DNA from: Eudorina sp. 2006-703-Eu-15
Taxonomy: Eukaryota; Chlorophyta; Chlorophyceae; Chlamydomonadales; Volvocaceae
DNA: 64,000 nucleotides
NCBI GenBank assembly: GCA_003117195.1
Contig: BDSI01000027.1
Location: 1,052,001-1,116,000 of the forward strand
Direction of reading: 5' to 3'
Position numbers and translations under genes: made by a program
The notes under the pieces: model-generated
What the model saw: the letters and a program-made list of their open reading frames with translations, nothing else
Database searches by the model: none
Told to the model about the DNA's origin: nothing
Shown here: piece by piece, positions 1 through 10,117 of the stretch
How the letters are laid out: every line of letters begins with the position of its first letter
Numbering within the stretch: the stretch's first letter is position 1

Positions 1-227
1 CATGCGACCGGGCAACGAGGGAGGTTGACGGCACGCGGTGTCCGGCCCTATCCAATAGGTCGGATGCTCCCCTTTTCCCTGGGTCGTGCCGCCCATACGA
101 CGGCGTTGCTTCTCTCATGGAGCGTGTTCGGACCTGGGGTGCCGTCGCGTGGGGACGTGGTGCGGATGACTTGCTTGCCTAATGCTTGCCTATTGATTCT
201 TTCATGTGCTATGCGTTTCTGCTATAG

Positions 228-320
228 TTCGCGACGATAACGGATCAAGCTGGAGAGGATGACGACGACGATGATCAGGAGGAGGATCACGACGAGGGGG
301 AGGACGGCGGCGAGCAATAG
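228..320 (+). CDS. probable 3'-terminal exon of a gene upstream of the window; acidic tail
   Basis: A polypyrimidine stretch ending in TATAG at 225-227 is followed by 30 open codons and a TAG at 318-320. The encoded tail is almost entirely acidic: six consecutive Asp, then Glu/Asp/Gln/Gly to the end. It would be a flexible, highly charged C-terminus. A TGTAA poly(A) signal lies about 150 bases downstream at 468, which is the expected distance for a volvocine 3' end. No other exon of this gene is inside the window, so its function cannot be stated. The exon could also be a chance open frame in a GAC/GAG-rich stretch. Confidence 0.4.
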   Translation, partial: FATITDQAGEDDDDDDQEEDHDEGEDGGEQ

Positions 321-1277
321 GTCGATGAGAAGAAGAGAAGTCAAAGAGCCTGGGGATGGCCGAGGCGGGAGAGCGCACTGCTCGTCTCGCCGTGCGTACT
401 GTCATTGGGTCGACGTCATTGGATCCTGATCCGGAGGCGAACATTTTTGGGTGATTTCGGCATCCCCTGTAAAAAGGAGCCACGTTTGTCCCCCAATGTT
501 TCTTGCGAGCAATTGTGGAAATCTTGGGACAAACCGTAGAGAGTAGACATTTCAGGCGTGCCCGAGGACACTAGAAAAGGTTGGGCGTTCGCCGGCTAGG
601 CCGACGTTTGCTCTATGCCAAGTTAGTCACATTCACTCGGACGGTGTATGTGAAGACAGCAGCAGCGCCTAACACAACGGACCGTGACGCGCGTCCTGGC
701 TTGATTGCTCCGAGATGAGCACATCCGCTCATGGAGCCGGGGACAGGGGCCGAACTGAGGGTCCTGAGTCTGCGATGTTTGCCAAAGACGCTGCGCATCG
801 GATCGTCCAGCGCACCGTGGACGCTCAGGGGCGCACCCGTGTGGATAGTGCAGAACCGAGGGTCTCTGGGAAAGGTAAGCGGGCTGTGCATCGCGCTTGG
901 GCGCCAAGGGTGCCCCTAGCGCGCTCCTGCAGGCACATCAGCTGATGGTTTAGGGAATGACAAGTTTGTGAGTGCGGCGTCACATAAGTCCTGCGCAGCT
1001 TGCGTTCCAAGCGTGGCGGCATTGATGTGCTAGGTCTCAGCTATCTTGGCGAAGGATATTGAGGAATATGAACAAATGCAGAACTTCTGGTGAATGACTG
1101 CCGCAGCGGGATCATTGTCGAAGATGTGACCAAAATCACCTGTGAGCTCTTGCGTATAACATTCTCTTACATGCGCGTTGACCTTGCGGTGCAGATGAAA
1201 CCGTTTTGCAGTTGGGCGGCACACGCGAAGTGGGCATCGCTTCCAAGGGCCCCCAGGTAGAAGCGCCGGCCGGTCCC
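321..1277. other. intergenic stretch
   Basis: Apart from the poly(A) signal at 468 I see no coding exon here. The open frames are short, lie in conflicting frames and lack the third-position GC bias of the neighbouring exons. The 3' part should hold the promoter and 5' untranslated region of the gene starting at 1278. Acceptor-like CAG sites just upstream (1192-1194, 1209-1211) leave room for a 5' exon of that gene. Confidence 0.4.
468..472 (+). terminator. TGTAA poly(A) signal
   Basis: TGTAA is the usual polyadenylation signal in Chlamydomonas relatives. It lies about 150 bases after the stop of the acidic-tail exon at 228-320. Confidence 0.4.
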
Positions 1278-4200
1278 ATGGGTCACACGACACAAACCCA
1301 GCAGCCGCAGCAGCAACAACATCCGCCGAAGCAGCAGCCGCAGCACGGACGGGAGTCGCGGGCGCAGCGGGAGCGGCACCCCACAGGTGCTGCGCCCGAA
1401 GTTACCGCGGACCAGCCACAAGGACAGGGTGTTGGTCGCGGTGAGGTCGGAGGCGCAGCGGCCGTGGAACGCGCGGGCAATGCAGCGACCGGCACGGCAT
1501 CGCGGCCCGCTCAAGAGCTAAAGGACGCCACTGGCAGCACGGCCCGTAATGCGGCCGCGGCTGGCACGGCGGCCGCCAAGTCAGCCGGGCAGACGGCTGT
1601 TGGCGCTTCACGCGAGGGCGCAGAGGCGGCCATGGAGGGAGGCGCGGCAGCTGCAGGTGTGGGCGCTCGTGCGGCGGAGCAGGCCGGTCGAGGCGCAGCC
1701 GGCGCCACGTCGGCAGCGGTCAAAGGCGCGCAGGCCTTGGCGAAGCCGGCCGCCGGCGCGGCTGAGGGCGCGGGGAAGGGTGCAGTCGGCGTCGGGCGGG
1801 CTGCCGCAGCCGCTGCCGAGGCGGCGGGCGAGCGCGGCGTAGCTATGGCCAAGGGCGGGGCCCAGGCTGGGGTCGGAGCCGCGGCCAGTGGTGCCGGCGC
1901 CGCGGCCAAGAGTGCCGGCGCCGCCGCTAAGATGGTGACGCAGGGCGCGGGCAAGGCCGTGGAGATGGCCAAGGCAGCCCCCGGCGCGGCGGTCAGCGGC
2001 GTCAAGGCCGCCTCTGAGGTCTCTCGTGAAGGCGTCGGCACAGCGATGTCGGGTGTGCAGACGGCCGTCCAGGCGGGGCGTAGGACGGCGCGTACCGGTA
2101 CCTGGGCACTGGGCGCCGGCGTGCAAGCGGCCCATAGCGGCACGGTCCGCTTCGCGCAGATCGTACAGGTGCTGCTGCACTACTGGTACCTGATCGTCGT
2201 GCAGTTGCCGTACAGGCAAGTGGACCTGACGGCAACCATAATTAATATCAGTAGTACTTTGTGCGCTTGAAATACTCGACAGGCATCGAATTGTTTTGCT
2301 TGCCAGGCTACAGAAGCTGCTTCAGACCGTGGCCAGTGTTCACGCACATCGCGGCATCATAATGCCTGAAGACGGGTTGGTGCCCATCATAGCCACTTAT
2401 CGCTGTTTAGTCCAGAAACCAGACCGGCTGTACTTGCATCTGGGTCTAGCTCGGTTGTCCAGTGGGGCGGCCCGCCTTGCTTAAGTGAACAACTTGCGCA
2501 CGTGTCAATGATGCCCCGCTCGCACGCATGCACCGCGCCGTCTGTCTGCAGGTTGACCACGGGCGCCCTGCACACGATCTGGGTGGCCGGTGGCACGATG
2601 GCGTCGGCTGCGGGGCGGGGCGCCGTGTGGTTCCTGGATTCTGCTACCTGGACCGGGGAACTGGCCTACAGGTTCGTGCGGGCGATGAACATACCGTACA
2701 CTGCTGGTTGGCGTGCAGGCTCGCGTTTTCAGCACGGTGAGCATGTACTGCACGCAGTGGCTGGGGCCGAAATCGCAGGTATCTCCAGAGCATGCGTGCC
2801 GGAGAGCACGGAATGCCAATTCTTAACGAACTGTGGGTGGAATGCGTCGGGCGGGTCTAGCCGTAGCCGTCCTTAACCTTACCCTCGGTTCGCTCATAAA
2901 GCGATTCCTGACGGCAATCTGCCGCCGCACACTCGTAAAGAGTGATTCCTGCCCGCACGTTGCCGCTGCGCATGTTGTCGGCCACATGCCATGGGCGTCA
3001 GGTGGCTCCTGGAGGGTGTCGTACGTGTCAACCGGGGCATGGACGCCGCCATCTCCGCCACACCGCCGCTGGTCAAGGGCCAGCTCGCTCGCGCCGCCGT
3101 GGTCGCCGCCCCCGAGGGACCAGACCTGATAGACAGCCTGTCAAACAAGTCGCCTGCGCAGGTGCGCGGTTTTCCTGGGCCTGCAAGCGGTTGCACTCGT
3201 GCAGGCACTAGCACCACACGTTGGCCTTCACGGCAACCAAATCGGTCGCCAAGTCCGACACGTCGCCTTGCGGTCTGGAGGCCGCTGCACATTGCCCATG
3301 CTTATGGCGCCATGCGGCTGCGGCGATCCGGACAGCTTGCTTGAGATCTCGGCGCTGACGGTTTGTTTTCTGCTTCACTGGGTGCAGATCGGCGGTATCT
3401 TCCGGGGATTGACGGCAGCGGCAGCGGCCGCCAAGCAGGAGCCCCTCATCGCGGTAGGTTGCAGAGCAGACACCCACGAACACGTTCTTATCAACGGTGT
3501 ACGAACTTGGTGCTGTTGTGGCATCACCCAGCCCGCCGACGTGCCGAGTTATGGCTTCCGGCTCAGCGCCACTCCACGACTTCGCAGACATGCACTGGTG
3601 GTGGCTTGGGCTGTACCGGTTTTCACGCTGATATGGTAGCAGGGTGCGCGTAACCTTCCCCGGCAGGGCAGTATGAATATGTCTACTACCAATCCCCTAT
3701 ATTTCCCGGCAGGGCGGCGACGGCAAGGAGGCTGTCGGCGGCGACCGGGGCAAGGACTTGGTGGAGCAGGTCAACGCAGCCCTGCACGCCGCGTTTGACC
3801 GGCCGGATGTGCCCCTAGAGATGGAGTCGCCGGAGACCCAGCAGCCTCAGCAGCAGGAGCAGCGGCAGCAGCAGGCTAAGCCGCAGGCGACCGCAGGAGG
3901 TACCGTCGACGCCCTGCGTTCCGTGGACGTGCTGCGGGACAGGCTTGTGGACCAGGTGCGGTACGGTACCAACCGTGAAACGGCGTCGGAGACGTCGGTT
4001 ACCGCGTCGACGGCTCGTGATTACTCATACTTGCCAAGGCTTTCTGGCGCTAGGCGCATCTTGCATGGTGGCGGCCAGCAGGATCCAAAGGGCCAGCCGC
4101 GACTGGTGTATCACAGCCTTTGGGGGTGACCACGGCCAAATGGGTTGTTGTCAGCGACGGCATGGAAACACGTCGGGATCCCGCATGCTTGGCGGTGGCA

Positions 4201-6344
4201 AGCCACAACCACGCGCCATGCCCCTTGCTATGACACGCACTCCTCCTTCGCCACCGACGACGACGAACATGCTCGCTGTCCTCCTCGTCTGTCTTTGATC
4301 GCCCGCTGCCTCCGGCAGGCCCGGCTGCTGGTTTGGCACGTCTGGATGGTGGGTCGACTGCAGCTCACCGCCGCCGCCGAGGTGGCGGCCGTCACCCGCG
4401 GCATGTGGAGCTGGCTTCTCCGCTGCGCGACGCATTTGGCGGCGGCGCTGGGACTGCTGGCGGCCATGGCCATCGCGGCCGCCGGCGGAGCCGTCATCGC
4501 TGGCGGTGCCTGGGTGTTGGCCAGCTCCGTACGGCAGATGCGCATGGCGGCCATGCTGGAGGTGCGGGCCCGCAGGGTCTGGGCTCCACTCGCTCTGCGG
4601 GCTGTGGACGTGGTGATTGCGCTGGCGAGCCCGATGCTGCGTGTACCTTCGCGCAAGGAGTTTCACGCCGCCGCGCCGGCCGACGCCGCTCCGGAGAGCA
4701 GAGGTCCTCAGGCCGCGGGCGGCAACGAGGGCATGCAGAAGCCAGCTGAACAGGAGGGGCCCGTGAAACTGCGTGGCGACGAGACGAAGAAGGAGCCCGA
4801 GCGGCAGCCCGAGGGGGGCGCTGGCGATGCCGTGGTGCAACAGCCCAAGGGAGCCGAAGGCGGCAAGCGCGGTGTCAGCGACGCTGGCAGGCCGACGGGT
4901 ATGATTGGGACCGCTGCAGCCTCGGTCTCGCCCCTGTGGGAGCTCATCCGCAGCGGTCAGACCTACTTGTGGGACTCGCTGACTTCGCTCCGATCGTTTG
5001 TGGAGGGCCTGGTTCCCAAGTAAGTCCGGCAACTAAAGCTTGGTGGGATGACGGGATTGCCGTCATGAGAAGTAGTCGGCAACAGGTCAAGAGCAGTAAT
5101 ATGGATGTACGGCAAGCCGCCTTAACGCCGTTGCGCTGCAGGTCCTCGCTAGAGAAGACGGTAGGGCGCTTGCATGTCGCGCCCTGTCTGGAATGTATAT
5201 GCTGAGCATGTGCTTGTCAAGATCGCGCCATTTATTATTGGGTCAATACTCAATAGGCGGTGCTATCATACGTAGTTGGGGCAGGGTGTAGATAATGGGC
5301 CATTCAGCGCTGAGCCCCTCAATCGCGCTGGGGCATGGGCGGAACTGGGGACTTGCGGTCCGTGGCACGGCGAAAGGACAGGTACCGTAGTAGCGGCGGA
5401 TGGCATGGGCTTAAGGGCGGAAAGGAGCATGACATTAGTACAAAAGTAATGGGCAGACCGATTCAGGGTCGATAAGCAACGGCGGGGCCGGCGCCATGGG
5501 TACGGAAGATTTGTAGGCTGCACCTGCGCAAAGTCCGGCAGCTGCTTGAAGGTAGCATGCTAGAAAGTATACTGCGCGATGGTCAAGATAATAATAACGA
5601 TATTATAGACTCGAAATGTATAGACTAGGAATGTAATTGTCCTCACGTTCTCCTGTTTTCCCCTTTCTCTCTGCTTTACCTGCCAGGGATCCGGAGCAAG
5701 AGGAGGCGGAGGCGGCCCGCGCAGTTGAGGCCTCTGCGGGGCTGTCGGCTGTGCTGCGCAGCTCCGATGGGGCGTTCAACACCACCTACCGCCTCGCGCA
5801 TGCGAGCATGGCAGCGCTGACGGACTTGGCGGGAAACTTGATCACCGACGTGGCCCGCAGGTAGGCCGGTCAGGTCTGCGGGAGGAAGTCAAGCACCTTA
5901 GCAGTGGCATGCCACCAAACCGGGATGAGGGTCAAGGTTGGCCGCAAGACCGGCTCACTGTGGGCTGTAAGCTGCCGCTGCGTGGGCCGGTAACGTGGCC
6001 GCCCATGGATGCCGTGCTATGCCAGGTACCATGTGCCGATCCCCAAGTTCGCCTGGTTCAAAGGTAAGGCCGCTCAACTGGCCCAGGACACGGCCATCGG
6101 CAGCTTCGCCAGGGTGGCGGGCACGGGCCCAGCCAGTCTCGTGGCCAACATGGTGGGCGCGTCACCGCCCACTGCGAGCGGCGGGGCGGCTCGGGCGCAT
6201 GAGGCCAAGGGCGGTGCTGCGGAGGCGCCCAGCCAGGAGGCCGGCACGCTCGAAGGAGAGGCGCAGGGTGGAGAGGGACGGCAGCAGGCGGAGAAGCGGT
6301 CCAAAGGCGGCGAGGGCCGGGAGCAGCCGGCGGGAGGCCAGTAG
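1278..6344 (+). CDS. Ala-rich LEA-like repeat protein with hydrophobic segments
   Basis: Exons 1278-2215, 2552-2671, 3002-3161, 3388-3453, 3713-3955, 4319-5019, 5687-5860 and 6026-6344 join in a single frame and give about 906 aa. Every junction keeps phase. The start is the ATG at 1278 in a strong context (CCCATGG); the frame is open upstream. After a Gln/Pro-rich head, residues of roughly 60-300 are a long Ala/Gly/Lys-rich repeat (motifs such as AAAKSAG, GAGKAVEMAK) of the kind seen in group-3 LEA proteins. A hydrophobic patch (VLLHYWYLIVVQLPY) follows. A second strongly hydrophobic segment (LAAALGLLAAMAIAAAGGAVIAGG) is encoded around 4430-4510. The C-terminus is charged and Gly/Glu-rich. 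The amphipathic repeat suggests membrane or lipid-surface association, perhaps stress protection; that is inference and no named family is recognised. The first intron has a GC donor (GCAAGT at 2216). A TGTAA follows at 6704. Confidence 0.75.
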
Positions 6345-6703
6345 CGGGTTGCCGCTCCTTAGTGGTACCCGGGGCGCTGCCTATCGTTTGTGAGCAAGGG
6401 CCACCCGCCGACTGCTTGGAATTCCAACACGTTGCAACTTGTTTGTCGGACAGGCCTGTGTCATTGCTGTTGTATTATCCAACCATGAATGTCGAACGTT
6501 TAATTTGGCCCAGGATGATAATATGGTAAAATGGCTGTTGCTGCCGAGAGCAGCAGTGTTGACCGTTATTGCTGCTGCGGCGATCAGACCGAACCGTGGG
6601 TCGTACCACCCCGGTTGGACGTCCAGAAGTCGATTGATGCCACAGAACCGTTTTGTTGCTGCAATAGGTCCTGCATGTTTGTTGCCCTCATCAATTACAA
6701 GGT

Positions 6704-6708
6704 TGTAA
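6704..6708 (+). terminator. TGTAA poly(A) signal
   Basis: First TGTAA noticed after the stop codon at 6342-6344 of the LEA-like gene, giving a 3' untranslated region of about 370 bases. Confidence 0.5.
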
Positions 6709-6851
6709 GTTCCAGGCGCAATCTGGGTCACATCCATGACAGCCCTCAATCACACGCGCCACTAATGGGGCGCGCAGGCTAGCCATATGCGTGGAGAAAT
6801 CCATTTGATAAGTGCTTAGCAGCCGACCTACGCTTCCTGACAACGTTTAGG

Positions 6852-7199
6852 ATGGTCGTTTGCGCAATAGCGACAATGCTTTTGTTGTCCACTGCCAGTC
6901 TACAGGCCGCTACTTCCAGCCTCAGCGCAGGTCCGCATGTTGGCGCCGTTGCGACGACCCGAAACCCAGTGCACGTGCCTTCGTTTGAAGTCGAGGGACA
7001 GCGTCGCAGCTTGCGCGGAGTGCAATTCAGCAATACATGGTATGGCGTCGGCCAGCGCAGCACCACCTTTGCCGGGACATACTCGCAACAGACGGGACTG
7101 CAGGCCACCCTCGACCGTGTTGTGGGACCGCCAATACCTGATGCGGCTGCGAGTAGTGGAGGTGCTCCTGGAGGCGCCGACATCGGTGCGAGCGGATGA
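6852..7199 (+). CDS. possible small secreted protein, unrecognised
   Basis: This is a 115-codon frame with an ATG start. The first 20 residues (MVVCAIATMLLLSTASLQAA) look like a cleavable signal peptide. The rest is Ser/Gly/Thr-rich with no recognisable domain. Codon use is not GC-biased at third positions, unlike the surrounding genes. A second short frame with a hydrophobic start lies just after it at 7212-7403. No introns or partner exons could be fitted. It may be a young or lineage-specific gene, a gene fragment or chance. Confidence 0.22.
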   Translation: MVVCAIATMLLLSTASLQAATSSLSAGPHVGAVATTRNPVHVPSFEVEGQRRSLRGVQFSNTWYGVGQRSTTFAGTYSQQTGLQATLDRVVGPPIPDAAASSGGAPGGADIGASG

Positions 7200-7463
7200 G
7201 GTCCCCAGCTGATGATATTGCGGGTCTTTATCCTAGCTGGAGCAATTACTCTTGGAGCCACTGCCCAAAGTTGGTCTATTACCACTGCGGTCTATGGAGT
7301 TGTTGTTTTGTTAGGGGAACCCGCTGCTTCCGCTGAAGGAGGAGCGCAGGGTAGATGCTTCGAGGACGGAGTGTATTCAACTTGTGTTCAAGTTTCGGCG
7401 TAGCCGGGCCATTATTGGCAGGTATATGCGACCAATTTGTGACAATCTGGAGGGAGTCGACTG

Positions 7464-7468
7464 TTACA
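7464..7468 (-). terminator. TGTAA poly(A) signal, minus strand
   Basis: TTACA on the plus strand reads TGTAA on the minus strand, about 610 bases beyond the stop of the expansin-like gene. It is a candidate only. Confidence 0.35.
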
Positions 7469-8078
7469 TGTCGTGTTCTAAGGGCCCAACTAGGCCGTCC
7501 CGACAGTTACGGTTGCTCACTGTCATGACCAAAGGAGACAAGCATGACCCACGATCATGACCAGTGCCGGGGCGATGATGGCGGCTTAATGGTCGGCGAT
7601 CGGGAATTATCACCCCTGCGGGGGACACGCCTCTAGCCCGAGTACAACAACGAGACGCACGCACGTGCATTTTATTGTAAGGTGAATATATTGCTGACCA
7701 CCGATGCACCCAAAAAACATTGGTGAGTCGCGCACATGCATGTTCATACACAGCTCACGCGCCAACCTGCCTCACGCGCCAACCTGCGGCAGTTTCTTCA
7801 AAACACGCGCATGCCTGCTTGCATACATCTCCGTCCGATCGGAGCCTACATACGGGTGAATCCCGCGATCGCGTGCCCGTTCGGTCACTATAAATCATGG
7901 ATTGATCTGCATCTCTTCTCATAATTCATCGGTTACCACACGACGTTGACGCAAGACATACGACGAGTAAATGGATTATGGAGACGGTCGTGTAGCGTTT
8001 GCAACCGGAACCTGGTTCCGCGAGTACATCAATATGCTGCGAGGACTATAACCGTACACGACATCATATGCCCAGCAG

Positions 8079-9273
8079 CTAATGACCCCACTGAACCTTC
8101 CATCCGGAAAGCCAGTTCGTCCAACTAGGCGGAGATCCCTGCGACTGCGAGCCCGAAGACGATCCACCCACACTGCCACCGCCGCCACTGCTGTTGTCGT
8201 TGTTGCCAGTGTTTCCTTGTATGGTGTCCGGGCTTGGGTTGGCAGTGTTGCTGGCACCGTTGCCGGAACCGGAAGAGCCAACTGTAGAGCAGTCGACCTC
8301 ACGATACACGAGCCCAATCACGCCGATGTTGAGGTCAGCAATCTGCAAGGCGGGTAGACACAGGTGCGGGTTGTTCGGCCAATGAACCATGACGGGGCTA
8401 AACAGCGAAGCAGCTCAGCGGCCAGTAAATGAGTTCACCGGAAGCCTCCGCTGTCTCAGCTTGCAGAAGTTGATTGCCAACCGGTGGCACAAGTACGCCC
8501 CGCCACCCAACACATACAGACATGCCAGCCGCCTGCTGCCGTGCTGGTGTATGTACGCTCGCGCTTGGCAATGGCGCGCCTACCTGCTCAAAAGCCTCCT
8601 GGGACAGGTCGATGTGGTTTTCATCCCCGCAGCACCAGCGCGAGTTTGAATACTGGTTGTTCGGATACTACGACGGGGGCACGGCGGGGGCATGAGGGCA
8701 CCGGAACAATTTCTTGGTCTGTGACAAACAGCATGTGCGAACCAGGCATATTGGAGTTTGACCCAGATCACTTCGTGTCCAAGCTTACATGGCAGGGGCA
8801 AGCATCAACGATGGTGATGACCACGGACTTGTTCTCATCGTAGCATGCTGAGGTCCGCTGCAAGGTGGAGCCGTAGCCGTCGGTGATGACCGCGTTGCGG
8901 CATTTTACCTCAAAACATTTCCTGCATTTCAGGGGAAACATGTCATCATTGTATACAGAAAACGAGCAATCAGAGGTCGCTGATTACCGCCTACCCGCAG
9001 CTCGAGCTGAAGCCATACTGGACGTCAGGCCAGGCTCCGACGTTACGGCCCGTCGGCGCCCAAGAGAAGTGGCAATTCGCCCTGTAAACCAGAAACATGC
9101 GAAAATTATGTCCTGTTTCCATCATAATCCATGGCCGTCGAACCTTACTTGCTCATGTCGGGACCAATGTCGAACCATGTTGCACGCCCTGGCATCCACG
9201 GATCATCAGCAGCGACCGTAACCACAGCGATGACCATCAGCACAAAACCTAGGATCTCTTGAGAGAGAGCCAT
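8079..9273 (-). CDS. expansin-like secreted protein (double-psi beta-barrel domain)
   Basis: Five minus-strand exons (9273-9149, 9081-8995, 8921-8789, 8667-8584, 8342-8079) join in frame to give 230 aa. The start ATG at 9273 is followed by a hydrophobic signal peptide (about residues 1-22). The expansin domain 1 signature follows in order: PGRATWFDIG, HFSWAPTG, SCGKCFEVKC, an ITIVDACPC strand, RWCCGDENHIDLS and IGVIGLVYREVDC. The HID at residues 133-135 corresponds to the HFD motif that carries the conserved Asp of expansins and family-45 glucanases. The second, carbohydrate-binding expansin domain is absent. It is replaced by an 85-residue Ser/Gly/Asn-rich tail ending in a Trp-rich patch (SWTNWLSGWKVQWGH). 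The family loosens wall polysaccharide without hydrolysis. In volvocine algae, whose wall is glycoprotein, the target is unknown. The 3' end could be longer if a further splice exists. Confidence 0.85.
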
Positions 9274-10117
9274 TTGAAGGAGCTTGAACTGGAAGCGGCT
9301 GGTGACAACGACCAGGATGTCACCGACTAAGCAGGAAGGTTGTGACGATCGTCTGACTTACAAAACCAGATATTATATAATTTGTATAATGAAAGAGAGC
9401 TTTTATGCGTTTCTCCCTGCCGCACAAATTACGACATTTGCGAACGATTCCCGCGCTCGGACGCAACCGCTAACTGTCCATGCGAATCCGCAATCTTTGT
9501 GTCCTGTGGTCCCGTTCCCCGAAACCTAAATTCAAATATTGATAAAACAATTCCATCACATGCACGGCCACCATCGTATTGTTCCTTGAGTAAGCAATGT
9601 CTTCGAGTGCACCGGGAGCGGCAGGTATCGCATAATAATTTTACAGCCTATTACATCGCAACCCACTTCCATCGCAACACACAAAATAATAATTCAACAG
9701 AAAATTTCCCGGCACTTGACTGAACACCGGGACCAGGCTGGCATGCGAGCAATCTCTGCTTGTGACCGAGCCATGCCCTCCCTCCGAACATTCCTGGCCT
9801 ATCACGTTACCCAACACATTATGAGCACGTGATACTGCTCAGCATAAGTTGCATTTGCGTCGACTGCGTCCTCGTCTGCGCCATTTGGCATCATGGTCAT
9901 CAGCAGACTTGCGTCCGAAAGCGATACTTCAGGTGTTCCACAGGCGGTGTGCAATACAGTCAACATCTTGATTGGATGCGGTGTTTCAGCTTTTGGGTTA
10001 CTGTTAAAAACACCTAAAAGCACATAGTTTCGCTCGCGAGGCTTCAGGCCTGCCTTACGAGCCTCCGCTAGGAACCGCTAGGCTTGTTACCCCTCAGGTT
10101 TCCGAGCCGAAAACCCA
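9274..10117. other. AT-richer intergenic stretch
   Basis: No exon with plausible codon use was found. The segment around 9360-9680 is unusually AT-rich for this window. TTACA (minus-strand TGTAA) at 9641-9645 and 9651-9655 are candidate poly(A) signals for the 5'-nucleotidase gene, whose stop is at 10118. Confidence 0.4.

Larger units (their letters stand above)
6345..8078. other. intergenic stretch between convergent genes
   Basis: This interval holds the 3' untranslated region of the LEA-like gene, the doubtful small frame at 6852-7199 and the 3' untranslated region of the expansin gene on the other strand. I recognised nothing else. Confidence 0.4.

Noticed and set aside
7212..7403. Short frame with hydrophobic start
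   Set aside because: Only 63 codons, no biased codon use, no recognisable motif. It could not be joined to the frame at 6852.
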